Shown: one piece after another, positions 56,280 through 64,000 of the stretch | Layout: each line of letters begins with the position of its first letter | How positions within the stretch are numbered: the first letter of the stretch is position 1 | Assembly: GCF_014041935.1 (NCBI RefSeq) | Contig: NZ_CP059491.1 | Span: forward strand, 186,001 to 250,000 | DNA: 64,000 nucleotides | Direction: 5' to 3' | From: Gordonia jinghuaiqii | Lineage (GTDB): Bacteria > Actinomycetota > Actinomycetes > Mycobacteriales > Mycobacteriaceae | Made by a program: the position numbers and the translations under genes | Notes under the pieces: generated by a model | The model's input: the letters and a program-made list of their open reading frames with translations, nothing else | The model's database searches: none | What the model was told of the DNA's origin: nothing

Positions 56280-57044
56280 GCACCAGCCGCTCCCGGGCCG
56301 CACGTCGTCGCGCGGATCGGTGCCCTGTTGCGCGCGGTCGGCGCGACGGAACCGACGGGTGCGTCGACCACCGAGCTCGCCGTGGCGACATCGCTTGCCC
56401 GGCCCACTGCACATCGTCTGCTGGTGTCTCTCGCCGATCAGGGGCTCATCGATCGGGACCGTGTCACCGGGCGGTGGACCCTGGGGCCGGAGCTCTATCT
56501 GCTCGGCGCCGGCGCTGCGGGGAGGTACGACATCAGCGAGCAGGCCAGGGACATCGTGGGTCGGCTGGCGCGGGAGACCGGCGAGAGCGCGTTCCTCTCC
56601 GCGCGGCGAGGGGACGAGACGGTCTGCGTCCTCAGCGAGGAGGGCAGCTTTCCGCTGAGGTCACACGTGCTGCACGAGGGTGTGCGCTTTCCCCTCGGGG
56701 TGGCGTCGGCAGGTCTGGCCATCCTGAGCCACCTCCCGGTGCGCGAGATCGACGACTATCTGGCGCGGGTCGATCTCGAGAAGAGTTGGGGTCCGGAGCA
56801 TTCCGGCGGCGCCATCGCCGCCCGGATCGAAGCCACCCGCGCGAGGGGGTACGCGGTCAACCCCGCGCTGCTCGTCGAGGGGAGCTGGGGTTTGGGTGCC
56901 GCGGTCTTCGATCGGGCCGGCCGGCCGGCCTGGGCGCTCAGTCTCACCGGTGTCGAGACCCGCTTCCGGCCGGATCGCATCCGCGAGATGGGTGATCTCC
57001 TCCTGGATCAAGCGCATCTGCTGACCGGCAGGCTCCGGGTGTGA
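56274..57044 (+). CDS. pcaR: IclR family transcriptional regulator, probable PcaR
   Basis: This 256-residue regulator has an N-terminal winged helix-turn-helix (about 15-70), with STTELAVATSLARPTAHRLLVSL, and a C-terminal effector domain (about 80-250). The effector part ends near the usual GWGLGAAVFDRAG region. It is divergent from the CoA-transferase and precedes a carboxymuconolactone decarboxylase gene, so it most likely controls protocatechuate catabolism, as PcaR does in rhodococci. The ATG at 56274 lies inside a palindrome, so the transcript may be leaderless. The effector is inferred to be protocatechuate or 3-oxoadipate. Confidence 0.8.
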   Translation: MNAPAAPGPHVVARIGALLRAVGATEPTGASTTELAVATSLARPTAHRLLVSLADQGLIDRDRVTGRWTLGPELYLLGAGAAGRYDISEQARDIVGRLARETGESAFLSARRGDETVCVLSEEGSFPLRSHVLHEGVRFPLGVASAGLAILSHLPVREIDDYLARVDLEKSWGPEHSGGAIAARIEATRARGYAVNPALLVEGSWGLGAAVFDRAGRPAWALSLTGVETRFRPDRIREMGDLLLDQAHLLTGRLRV

Positions 57045-57113
57045 TCTGTTCTGCCGCCGGTCCATACCGCCCCGGGCCGGTGATCGTCACGCCCGGTCTG
57101 CGACGATGTGCTC

Positions 57114-57506
57114 ATGTCTGACAGCAGCTTCGAAAATGTCTCGGCGTCCTTCGACGATGGTCTGACGGTCCGGCGGGAGGTCATGGGCGACGACTTCGTC
57201 GACCGCGCACTCGATCGTACGGACGGTACGGAATCGGCTGTGCTGCAACAATTCGTCACCGAACACGTCTGGGATGCCGTGTGGAATCGGCCGGGACTCG
57301 AACGCCGTGACCGCAGTCTGCTCAACATCGGCATCCTGACCGCGTTGCGCGCACACGAAGAACTCGCCGGTCATGTGCGGGGTGCGCTGAACAACGGCCT
57401 CACCCGCGACGAGATCGTCGAGGCGATCGTGCACACAACGGGTTACTGCGGTGCGCCGGCGGCGTTGTCGGCGATGAAGGTCGCCCAGCAGGTCTTCGAT
57501 TCGTGA
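57114..57506 (+). CDS. Stand-alone carboxymuconolactone decarboxylase family protein
   Basis: This 130-residue protein is a single CMD domain close to PcaC: FVTEHVWDAVWNRPGLERRDRSLLNIG, then AHEELAGHVRGALNNGLTRDEI and TTGYCGAPAAL. The Glu and His pair (HEEL and GHVRGAL) needed for decarboxylation of 4-carboxymuconolactone is present. It would duplicate the CMD half of the neighbouring pcaL, with which it converges. ATG 57114 (MSDSSFENV) is preferred over GTG 57108. It may be a second decarboxylase with another substrate, or compensate for a weak PcaL. Confidence 0.8.
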   Translation: MSDSSFENVSASFDDGLTVRREVMGDDFVDRALDRTDGTESAVLQQFVTEHVWDAVWNRPGLERRDRSLLNIGILTALRAHEELAGHVRGALNNGLTRDEIVEAIVHTTGYCGAPAALSAMKVAQQVFDS

Positions 57507-57540
57507 CCTCCGGCGCGGTGCGCGTCACGGCCTCACGGCC

Positions 57541-58692
57541 TCACGGCGACTCGGCCGCGAGATCGGCGATCGCCTTCTTCCCCAAAGCGAATGCGCGGTT
57601 GCTGTTGGGGACGCCGGCATACACCGCGGTGTGCAGGAAGACCTCGACGAGATCCTCCGGATCGGTGCCTGCCCGAAGTGCGGCCCTGATGTGCATGTCG
57701 AGCTCGTGCTCGTTGCCGACCGCGGTGAGGATCGCGAGGGTGAGCAACCGCCGGGTGGAATGATCGAGTCCCGGACGGGACCAGACGTCCCCCCACGCGG
57801 TGCGCGTGATGAAATCCTGGAACGGTGCCGTGAATTCGGTGCTCTCGGCAATGGACCGGTCCACATGGGCGTTGCCCAGCACGGCGCGTCGAATACGCAT
57901 GCCGGTCTCGACGGTGGCCCGTGAGTACGCGGACAGGTGCTCGATGAGCAGCGCGGTGACCTGCCCGGCCTGTTCGACGTTGGCGAGTTCGCCGCAGGCG
58001 CCGACGGTACGCACCACGCAGCCGGCGATCTCATAAGGCCATGTCGTGGTTGGTTCATGAGCCGGAGCGAACTCTTCGCCGGGACGCACCACGAGGGTCG
58101 GCGCCACGATACGGGCGCGGTCGTGCCGGCCGCCGTCCCAGGCGGACAGGGCGTCGCAGCAGGCCGCGTAGCCCTCGTCCGGCATCTTCTCAACGATTCC
58201 CCGGTGGTGGCGGACCAGGTCGGGATCGTTCGCCTGCAGCCCCTCGCTGAACCAGCTCGCGACAACCTGCGAGGCGATGGCCTCCGTCCCGCCGGTGCGG
58301 ACCGTCCGGGCTCGTTCGGCCCACTCGTCGGCCGGTGTGTGTGTCGGCGAGGTGTCCACGAGTGTCAGCGTGCGCACCCGCGTCGGGTGCTGCGCCGCAA
58401 GACGTTGACCCACAACGCTTCCCAGTCCTACGCCGACCACGTGTGTCGACTCGATGCGGTTCGCGTCGATCAGCGCGAGCACGTCGCGGACCATCTCGGC
58501 GATGGAATACGGCCCCGCGGGCGAGGGTGAACGGCCGTGGCCGCGCAGGTCCACCGGCAGAACGCGGAAGCGCGCCGACAGCGGGGCGATCTGCGGCTCC
58601 CAGGCCGTCAGGTCGGTGCCGAGTGCGCCGAGCAGGACCACCGGGGGAGCGGCCGGGTCGCCGAGATCTGCGTGGTCGAGTTCGACTGTCAC
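57541..58692 (-). CDS. pcaL: PcaL-type fusion: enol-lactonase-like domain plus 4-carboxymuconolactone decarboxylase
   Basis: This 383-residue fusion has an alpha/beta hydrolase half (about 1-255) and a CMD half (about 275-380). The CMD half looks intact, with FQDFITRTAWGDVWSRPGLD, EHELDMHIRAAL, and YAGVPNSN. The hydrolase half lacks the catalytic triad: the nucleophile elbow reads G-V-G-L-G with Gly 89 in place of Ser, the position of the catalytic Asp is Phe 208 (PGEEFAP), and the catalytic His is replaced by Glu 235 (GELANVEQ). The fold markers VDLRGHGRS are kept. The GTG start at 58692 overlaps the pcaB stop by four bases. The enol-lactonase step may be done by another enzyme or not at all here. 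Confidence 0.82.
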   Translation of the reverse strand: MTVELDHADLGDPAAPPVVLLGALGTDLTAWEPQIAPLSARFRVLPVDLRGHGRSPSPAGPYSIAEMVRDVLALIDANRIESTHVVGVGLGSVVGQRLAAQHPTRVRTLTLVDTSPTHTPADEWAERARTVRTGGTEAIASQVVASWFSEGLQANDPDLVRHHRGIVEKMPDEGYAACCDALSAWDGGRHDRARIVAPTLVVRPGEEFAPAHEPTTTWPYEIAGCVVRTVGACGELANVEQAGQVTALLIEHLSAYSRATVETGMRIRRAVLGNAHVDRSIAESTEFTAPFQDFITRTAWGDVWSRPGLDHSTRRLLTLAILTAVGNEHELDMHIRAALRAGTDPEDLVEVFLHTAVYAGVPNSNRAFALGKKAIADLAAESP

Positions 58693-60014
58693 GACGGTCC
58701 TCCGCTGCGTGCGGCCAGTGCCCGGTCCACGAGGTCGGCCGCATGACCGAGATAGTTGGCGGGATCGGTCAGTTCCTCGAGTTCGACGGCGCTCAGGTGC
58801 TCGGTCACCTCGGGATCCTCGTCCAGCCGGTGTCCGGATCTCGCTGCGCGGGTGACGATCTCCCGGGCCCGGTCGGTTCGGGTGGACATCGCCGCGGTGA
58901 CCCGTTCGGCGAGGATGAGGCCACCGGTGATCTCCAGGTTGCGGGCCATCGCGTCGGGGTGCACGACGAGACCGCCGAGACTTCCCGAGAGTCGGCACGC
59001 GGCGCCACCGGTACAGCGCAGAAGCGTGGTGACCGTCTCCCATTCGGCATGCCACGCCCCGCTTGCGCGCTGGAACTCGTGATCGGTGTTCGCCAGCACG
59101 GTGGCGACCAGTGCCGGGACGCGACGAGCGGATGCGCGTGCCGTGATCGCCGACGTCGGGTTCTGCTTGTGGGGCATGGCCGACGATCCGCCGGGATCGT
59201 TCTCGGACACCTCGGCCAACTCGGTCGAGGCCATGGCGATGATGTCGGTGGCCGGCTTCGACATCGCACCGGCCGCGAGCCCGAACGCCGTCGCGACGTC
59301 GGCGACCACCGTTCGATCGGTGTGCCACGGCAGGCCGGCACGGGCGAGCCCGAGATCGTCTGCCAGTGCGTCGGCGATCCGCAGACCCTCGGGGTGGAGG
59401 CCGGCCAGCGTACCCGCGGCGCCTCCGAGCGAGACGGGCAGCGACGAGATCGCCGACCGTACGCGGCGGGTCGCGGTGTCGAGCGCGACGAACCAGGTGG
59501 CCGCGAGCAGACCGAAGGTCGTCGGAAGTGCCTGCTGGCCAAGCGTTCGGGCCACCATCGGGGTGGTCCGGTGGAGGCGGGCGAGTTCGGCTGCGGCGTC
59601 GGCGGCCGCGGTCAGGTCCTCGAGTACCACCGCACCCGCACGCCGGATCAGCAGGACCAGCGCGGTGTCCAGAATGTCCTGGCTGGTGGCACCGCGATGG
59701 ACCTGGTCGCCCGGCACACCGTGTGTCGCTGCCCGTTCGCGCAGGAGTCCGACCAGCGGGATGACCGGATTGCCGCCGTTCACCGCGGAGCGGCCCAGCT
59801 CGACGATGTCGATTCCGCCGGGTGCGGCGAGCTCGGACACCGATCGCTCGATGGCGCCGCAGTGTGCGGCGTCGATCACGCCCACCGACGCCGCGGCGCG
59901 CGCGAGCGCGGCCTCGACCTCGAGCATCGTGGTCACCCAGGCCCGGTCGGACACTTCGTCTCGCACACGCTCCGAACCGAAGATCGGGTCGAAGAGCTCA
60001 CCTCGAGTGGACAT
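58689..60014 (-). CDS. pcaB: 3-carboxy-cis,cis-muconate cycloisomerase
   Basis: This 441-residue protein belongs to the fumarase/aspartase superfamily and forms 4-carboxymuconolactone from 3-carboxymuconate. The signature GSSAMPHKQNPTSA is complete, and the RGATSQDILDTA and LARLHRTTPMVARTLGQQA blocks are typical. ATG 60014 has GAAAGG upstream; a longer frame to 60089 overlaps pcaG. It overlaps pcaL by four bases and follows pcaG by 11 bases, so pcaHGBL is one transcript. Confidence 0.93.
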   Translation of the reverse strand: MSTRGELFDPIFGSERVRDEVSDRAWVTTMLEVEAALARAAASVGVIDAAHCGAIERSVSELAAPGGIDIVELGRSAVNGGNPVIPLVGLLRERAATHGVPGDQVHRGATSQDILDTALVLLIRRAGAVVLEDLTAAADAAAELARLHRTTPMVARTLGQQALPTTFGLLAATWFVALDTATRRVRSAISSLPVSLGGAAGTLAGLHPEGLRIADALADDLGLARAGLPWHTDRTVVADVATAFGLAAGAMSKPATDIIAMASTELAEVSENDPGGSSAMPHKQNPTSAITARASARRVPALVATVLANTDHEFQRASGAWHAEWETVTTLLRCTGGAACRLSGSLGGLVVHPDAMARNLEITGGLILAERVTAAMSTRTDRAREIVTRAARSGHRLDEDPEVTEHLSAVELEELTDPANYLGHAADLVDRALAARSGGPS

Positions 60015-60025
60015 GCGTGCCTTTC

Positions 60026-60649
60026 TCAGACCTCGAAGAACGGGGTTTCCCGGCCCAGCGGATCGGTGTCCTGCACCCGGACCGTCCACCGGTAGCCATC
60101 GCCGTCCCTCGTGGCGATCAGCTTCGACCGTTCGTGCGGCGGCATGGTGGCCAGGACAGGGTCGAGTCGGTGGGCGGACGCGTCCTCCGGGAAGTACATG
60201 CGGGTGACGAGTCGGTCCAGCATCCCACGGGCGAAGATCGAGACATTGATGTGCGGGGCCTCGACGAGGTCCGACTCGGCGGGCAGCGGTGCGGGTTTCA
60301 CCGTGTTGACGGTGGCGGTGCCCGACGCGTCCGCGGCACTCCGCGCGAATCCACGAAAACCGTCCATGTCACCGGCGAAGCGGTCGGTGGCACCGGCGAA
60401 GCCGCCGGTGGCATCGGCCTGCCACGTCTCGATCATCGCGTCGGCGACAGGTTCGCCGCCGCCGTCGATCACGGTGATGGCGATGCTGATCCGTCCGGGC
60501 GTCGAGGCGGAGACCACGTCCGGGCCGTCCTCCCAGAGGAGGCCGATGTGCCAATAGGGGCCCACGGTCTGCGACGGCGTCGGTCCGAACGACGCGGTGG
60601 TGAAGTCCCCGCGCGTGACCGGGTAGATCGGTGCCGCACGGTCAGTCAT
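60026..60649 (-). CDS. pcaG: Protocatechuate 3,4-dioxygenase alpha subunit
   Basis: This 207-residue subunit lacks the iron-ligand Tyr/His set of the beta chain, as expected, and has GPTPSQTVGPYWHIGL near the N-terminus, the pattern of PcaG. EAPHINVSIFARGMLDRLVTR and RVQDTDPLGRETPFFE are also typical. It pairs with PcaH in an alpha/beta complex around a non-haem Fe(III). The ATG at 60649 overlaps the end of pcaH by eight bases. Confidence 0.94.
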   Translation of the reverse strand: MTDRAAPIYPVTRGDFTTASFGPTPSQTVGPYWHIGLLWEDGPDVVSASTPGRISIAITVIDGGGEPVADAMIETWQADATGGFAGATDRFAGDMDGFRGFARSAADASGTATVNTVKPAPLPAESDLVEAPHINVSIFARGMLDRLVTRMYFPEDASAHRLDPVLATMPPHERSKLIATRDGDGYRWTVRVQDTDPLGRETPFFEV

Positions 60650-61361
60650 CACTGTCGTGCTCCTGCTCGAAGACGCTGGCCTCACGCCCACGCAGGACGA
60701 TGTCGAACCGAAATGCCAGGGCCCAGTTCGCGATGTCGGCGTCGTGGTCGGCGACGCTGATCATGCGGTGCCGCGCGTCGGCCGGCACCGCGTTGAAGAT
60801 GGGGTCCTGGAAGAACATCGGGTCGTCGGGAAAGTACATCTGCGTGACCAGCCGCTGGGTGAAGGCGGTGCCGAACAGTGAGAAGTGGATGTGCGCAGGG
60901 CGCCATGCGTTGTCGTGGTTCATCCACGGGTACGGCCCGGGTTTGATCGTCGTGAAGGAGTAGTGGCCCGTGGCATCTGTGGTGCAGCGGCCGAGGCCGT
61001 TGAAGAACGGATCGAGTGGCGCCGACCAGTTGTCGCCGGTGTGCCGGTACCGGCCGCCGGCGTTGGCCTGCCAGACCTCGATCAGCGTGTGGGGGACCGG
61101 TTTCCGGTCGCTGTCGAGAACCCGGCCGTGGACGACTATCCGCTGTCCCTGTGCCTCACCACCGTTCGCGATCGTGAGGTCGTCGTCTCCCGGCCGAAGC
61201 CGGTCGTGACCGAATACGGGGCCGGTCAGTTCGGTCAGCCTGTGGGGGAGGAGTCTCAGCGGTTGGCTGGGGTGGCGTAACGCGGTCGTGCGGTAGTCGG
61301 CGAAGTCGGCCGGGACCTTGACGTGGGTGGGGCGCTCGTGACCAGGAGGTAAGTGCAACAT
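60642..61361 (-). CDS. pcaH: Protocatechuate 3,4-dioxygenase beta subunit
   Basis: This 239-residue catalytic subunit cleaves protocatechuate between its hydroxyls to 3-carboxy-cis,cis-muconate. The four Fe(III) ligands can be read: Tyr 105 (GGRYRH), Tyr 144 (YPWMN), His 157 and His 159 (RPAHIHFS). The Tyr-Tyr spacing of 39 and Tyr-His spacing of 13 equal those of the Pseudomonas enzyme. The ATG at 61361 follows CAGGAGGT-like sequence. It heads the pcaHGBL set, 76 bases after the decarboxylase gene. Confidence 0.95.
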   Translation of the reverse strand: MLHLPPGHERPTHVKVPADFADYRTTALRHPSQPLRLLPHRLTELTGPVFGHDRLRPGDDDLTIANGGEAQGQRIVVHGRVLDSDRKPVPHTLIEVWQANAGGRYRHTGDNWSAPLDPFFNGLGRCTTDATGHYSFTTIKPGPYPWMNHDNAWRPAHIHFSLFGTAFTQRLVTQMYFPDDPMFFQDPIFNAVPADARHRMISVADHDADIANWALAFRFDIVLRGREASVFEQEHDSDD

Positions 61362-61437
61362 GGGTTCTGGTGCCGGTTCTCTCGTGGGTGGGGGAGGATG
61401 GGTCGGCTGTGCGTCGGCCGGGAAGCTGCGCGCGACC

Positions 61438-62169
61438 TCAGTCCGGGGAATCGAGGCGGGAGATCTCGTGCCGCCAGGCGGTGTCGAGGTTCAACGTGCC
61501 GCCGAGGTCCGGGAGATCGGCGAGATCCTCCGGAGGAATGGGCCGGATCGTGCCACCGGCGGCGGCGATGGACAGCGACAACGACGCGATCGTCGCGACC
61601 GAGGCGGCCCGCAGGACCGCTTCGGCGACTCCACCACCGGTAGAGGTCAGGCCGTGGCCGCGCATGACCACCACCGGGCGATCCCCGATCGCCCGGGCCA
61701 CCTCGTCTCCGAGGGGCTCGGTGTGGATCAAGGCCGACCGGGGGTACTCCGGCACCCCGCCGTGCGCCAGGGCGGCGCCGGGGATGTCGTAGGCGCCGAC
61801 GATGGGGAGGATCGGTAGTCCCGCCAGGTTCGCCGCGACGACGTCACGGGGATGCGCATGGACGACGCAGGTCACGTCGGGCCGGTGATGGAGGACCCGG
61901 GTGTGCAGCGGCAACTCGGCTGGTGCGCGGTACTCGTCGAGTTCGCCTGCCGCACCGGGTGCTCCGGTCATGTCCACCAGCCGGATGTCGCGTGCGGTGG
62001 TGTGGGCCAGCCCGCGTTCACGGGGGCCGCGGCATCGGATGAGCAGGCGGGACTCGTCGACGCGGACACTGATGTGTCCGAGGATTCCGGGCGCGAGCTC
62101 GCGCGCGGCCAGGACACGGCAGCCGAGTGCGATCTGTTCGCGCAGTTCGTCATAGGAGTGATCGGTCAC
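61438..62169 (-). CDS. Class II aldolase/adducin family decarboxylase, probable 3,4-dihydroxyphthalate 2-decarboxylase
   Basis: This 243-residue protein has the class II aldolase zinc site: CVVHAHPRDVVAAN gives the HxH pair, RGHGLTS gives the third His, and Glu in PAELPLHTRV is the probable acid/base. In Arthrobacter and Rhodococcus phthalate operons the last gene is a decarboxylase of this family that turns 3,4-dihydroxyphthalate into protocatechuate. The gene follows ferredoxin and reductase genes and precedes pcaH, exactly that context. The GTG start at 62169 overlaps the reductase stop (GTGA). The substrate is inferred from gene order. Confidence 0.72.
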   Translation of the reverse strand: MTDHSYDELREQIALGCRVLAARELAPGILGHISVRVDESRLLIRCRGPRERGLAHTTARDIRLVDMTGAPGAAGELDEYRAPAELPLHTRVLHHRPDVTCVVHAHPRDVVAANLAGLPILPIVGAYDIPGAALAHGGVPEYPRSALIHTEPLGDEVARAIGDRPVVVMRGHGLTSTGGGVAEAVLRAASVATIASLSLSIAAAGGTIRPIPPEDLADLPDLGGTLNLDTAWRHEISRLDSPD

Positions 62170-63365
62170 GCCGGCACCACCTTCGCGTCGTCCCCGAGAG
62201 CGGATCGGGATGCGTGTCGGACGGCGATCGCCTTCCGCAGGCGAACCGACTCGCGAGGCCAGTTGACGGTGAACCCACCGGTCACCTCTCCTCGATCGTC
62301 GCGCCAGGTGGCGGCGAGGCGGAAGGGTTCGGCCTCCTCGACGACCTCCGGTTCGACGTGGGCGGGCCTGGTGCCGAAAAGGTGGATGCGCCAGTCGTAC
62401 TGGTCGCTCCACACATAGGCGACCGGGTCGTGTGCGGCGACGGCGAGATCACCGGCGAGCCGGGCCGCGACACAGTTCGCCTGCTCGACGCCGTTCGTCC
62501 AGTGCTCGATCCGGGAGTGCGACCCGGTGCTCGGGCGGAACCATGCGGACACATCACCCACGGCGGAGATGTTCTGCCGGCCGACAACCCGGCCGTGCGC
62601 GTCGCAGAGGACGCCCTCGGGAGTGGCGAGCCCACCCGATCGGAGCCACTCGATGTTGAGGGAGGCGCCGATACCCACGAGAACGGTGTCGGAGGACGTC
62701 TCCGACCCGTCGGAGAACACGGTCCGCACGACGTCGCCGTCGCGTTCCATGGTCTGCACCGTCACGCCGAACCTGGTGGTGACGCCGTTGGCGTGGTGGA
62801 GATCGACGAGTCGTCTGCCGAGTCGGTCGCCGACGACCCGCGCCATGGGGACCGGGGCAGTGTCGGCGATGGTGACCGCGATGCCGCTCTTCCGTGCCAG
62901 CGACGCGACCTCGGCCCCGATGAACCCCGCGCCGACCACGAGCAGGTCGCTCGACGCGGCGAGTCGGTCCCGGAGCGCGCGCGCATCCGAGATACCGCGC
63001 AGCACCAGGACTCCGTCGATGTCCCACGGGGAGGGCCGTGCCCCCGCACCGGTGGCGATGACGAGATGGTCGTAGGCGACGGTGTCGCCGCCGGCGAGTT
63101 CGATCGAGGAGTCCTCCGGCCGGACGCCGGTCACGGCACGCCCCAGGTTGAGTTCGATACCGAGATCGGCCGCCTCGGCCGGAGTCAGCAACGGCACATG
63201 CGGATCGGCCCCGACCGGGAGCTTGGAGAGCGGTGGCTTGTCGTAGGGGACCTCGTCCTCGGCCTCGAAGACCCGAACCGCTCCGGTGTATCCCTGCGCT
63301 CGTAGGGCGCGGGCGGTGCGGATTCCGGCGACCGAGCCGCCGACGATGACGACTCCGGAGCTCAC
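62166..63365 (-). CDS. Ferredoxin reductase of an aromatic-ring dioxygenase
   Basis: This 399-residue flavoprotein passes electrons from NAD(P)H to the adjacent ferredoxin. It has an FAD Rossmann motif VVIVGGSVAGIRTARALR, the DKPPLSK block, a second nucleotide motif DLLVVGAGFIGAEVASLA, and SAVGDVSAWF near the FAD ribityl site. The C-terminal domain begins at about 320. GTG 63365 has GGAGG upstream and overlaps the ferredoxin stop by four bases. It corresponds to PhtAd/PadAd of phthalate 3,4-dioxygenase systems by position. Confidence 0.88.
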   Translation of the reverse strand: MSSGVVIVGGSVAGIRTARALRAQGYTGAVRVFEAEDEVPYDKPPLSKLPVGADPHVPLLTPAEAADLGIELNLGRAVTGVRPEDSSIELAGGDTVAYDHLVIATGAGARPSPWDIDGVLVLRGISDARALRDRLAASSDLLVVGAGFIGAEVASLARKSGIAVTIADTAPVPMARVVGDRLGRRLVDLHHANGVTTRFGVTVQTMERDGDVVRTVFSDGSETSSDTVLVGIGASLNIEWLRSGGLATPEGVLCDAHGRVVGRQNISAVGDVSAWFRPSTGSHSRIEHWTNGVEQANCVAARLAGDLAVAAHDPVAYVWSDQYDWRIHLFGTRPAHVEPEVVEEAEPFRLAATWRDDRGEVTGGFTVNWPRESVRLRKAIAVRHASRSALGDDAKVVPA

Positions 63366-63559
63366 CGGTCCTCCAGCCACAGGGCCGAGGCCGGGCAACT
63401 CTTGGCCGCGGCCTCGACACGCGCGCGATCGGCCTCCTCGACGGTCGCCTGCAGCAGGACCACCAGACCGTCGTCATCGAGGTCGCAGTAGTCATCGGCG
63501 CCGACAACACAATTCGCGTACCCCTGGCACGCGCTCAGATCAACCTTCAGCACAGCCAT
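63362..63559 (-). CDS. [3Fe-4S]-type ferredoxin
   Basis: This 65-residue ferredoxin has Cys 11 and Cys 17 in CQGYANC, and Cys 55 in KSCPASAL. The second Cys of the classical CxxCxxC set is replaced (Tyr 14), which gives the three-ligand pattern of [3Fe-4S] ferredoxins that serve actinobacterial P450s and ring dioxygenases. ATG 63559 follows GGGAGG. It is translationally coupled to the reductase gene. Confidence 0.9.
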   Translation of the reverse strand: MAVLKVDLSACQGYANCVVGADDYCDLDDDGLVVLLQATVEEADRARVEAAAKSCPASALWLEDR

Positions 63560-63599
63560 GTGCGTCCTCCCAGTAAGTGACGGTCACGCGAGGGCGTGA

Positions 63600-64000
63600 C
63601 TAGACCTTGATTCCCATCCCGCCGTCGGAATGGACCACCCGACCGGTGATCCCGCGGGCGCGGTCCGAGGCGAGAAACACATAACCCCAGGCATGGTCGG
63701 TGCCGGACAGAGCGACCGCCAGCGGGGTTCGACCGGCCAGCTCGGCCGCGCGATCGGGGCCGTCGAGGCGTCGCTCGGTGATCCCCAGGGACGACAACCC
63801 CCGCAGATCGGTGTTCAGGGTGCCGCCCGGCGCGACACTGTTGACCCGGACGTCGGGAGCGAGCTCGTAGGCCAGCGTGGTGACCAGCCCGCGGACGGCG
63901 AACTTCGAAGCGACGTAGAGGGTTCCACCGCGACCGGGATAATACGACGAGGTCGACTCGGTCAGCACCACGTTGCCCTTGGACTTCGTCAGCTCGCCCA
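63600..64000 (-). CDS. Short-chain dehydrogenase, cis-dihydrodiol dehydrogenase type (partial, cut by window edge)
   Basis: The frame is open to the right edge, so the N-terminal cofactor half is missing. Visible are TESTSSYYPG, the catalytic YVASKFA (YxxxK), AYELAPDVRVNSVAPGG, and DLRGLSSLG, the pattern of BphB-like cis-dihydrodiol dehydrogenases. In phthalate operons the dehydrogenase sits between the oxygenase genes and the ferredoxin, as here. It would oxidise cis-3,4-dihydro-3,4-dihydroxyphthalate. About 133 residues are present. Confidence 0.83.
   Translation of the reverse strand, partial: GELTKSKGNVVLTESTSSYYPGRGGTLYVASKFAVRGLVTTLAYELAPDVRVNSVAPGGTLNTDLRGLSSLGITERRLDGPDRAAELAGRTPLAVALSGTDHAWGYVFLASDRARGITGRVVHSDGGMGIKV

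Overview
The window is GC-rich actinobacterial chromosome. The left and central parts follow the Mycobacterium tuberculosis gene neighbourhood running from Rv3842c down to Rv3799c: glpQ1, bfrB, the Rv3839-like iron gene, pheA, phosphoglycerate mutase, Rv3836/Rv3835-like genes, serS, Rv3818-like, Rv3814c-like and Rv3813c-like genes, then the galactan/arabinan/mycolate cluster. A full mycolic-acid arabinogalactan locus means a mycolate-producing member of the Mycobacteriales. Gordonia or a close relative fits best; the genus is inferred, not proven.

Positions 1-14400 hold housekeeping and iron genes: a glycerophosphodiesterase, ferritin, LCP ligase, APC permease, DUF2236 oxygenase, CPBP protease, a DUF2470 protein behind a strong DtxR/IdeR box, pheA, a mutase, a hemerythrin, a zincin, a septum-formation protein, an ankyrin protein and serS. 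Positions 14378-22401 are more accessory: two paralogous DMT transporters flank a DUF6544 gene, a 13E12-type HNH gene and an MFS exporter, followed by a secreted lipase, a GNAT remnant and a small acidic protein. Positions 22566-26820 hold a metallo-beta-lactamase/Rieske fusion, a divergent TetR regulator, a PlsC acyltransferase and a Cof-type phosphatase.

Positions 26913-54590 are the envelope island. A secreted amidase lies divergent to a SpoIID/LytB protein with LGFP-like repeats, followed by an ANTAR regulator. Then glf, glfT2, a PAP2 phosphatase, ubiA and aftB build galactan, the decaprenyl-phosphoryl-arabinose precursor and terminal arabinan in one overlapping gene train. Two mycolyltransferases, a lipoprotein, a Culp6-like hydrolase, an LLM flavin oxidoreductase, fadD32, pks13 and accD4 make and attach mycolates.

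Positions 54668-64000 are an aromatic catabolic region: a fused 3-oxoadipate CoA-transferase, an IclR regulator, a stand-alone carboxymuconolactone decarboxylase, pcaL, pcaB, pcaG, pcaH, and then a class II aldolase-type decarboxylase, ferredoxin reductase, ferredoxin and a truncated dihydrodiol dehydrogenase. The last four follow the order of actinobacterial phthalate 3,4-dioxygenase operons, so phthalate probably flows to protocatechuate and on to 3-oxoadipyl-CoA. The oxygenase genes would lie beyond the right edge.

The observations most worth a second look are: a PcaL whose enol-lactonase half lacks all three catalytic-triad residues; the amidase/SpoIID pair, which resembles the sporulation SpoIIP/SpoIID module; TGTCACA-type direct repeats with matching 18-base period upstream of envelope genes; and a hairpin that buries the glf ribosome binding site. 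I saw no tRNA, rRNA, CRISPR array or insertion sequence.
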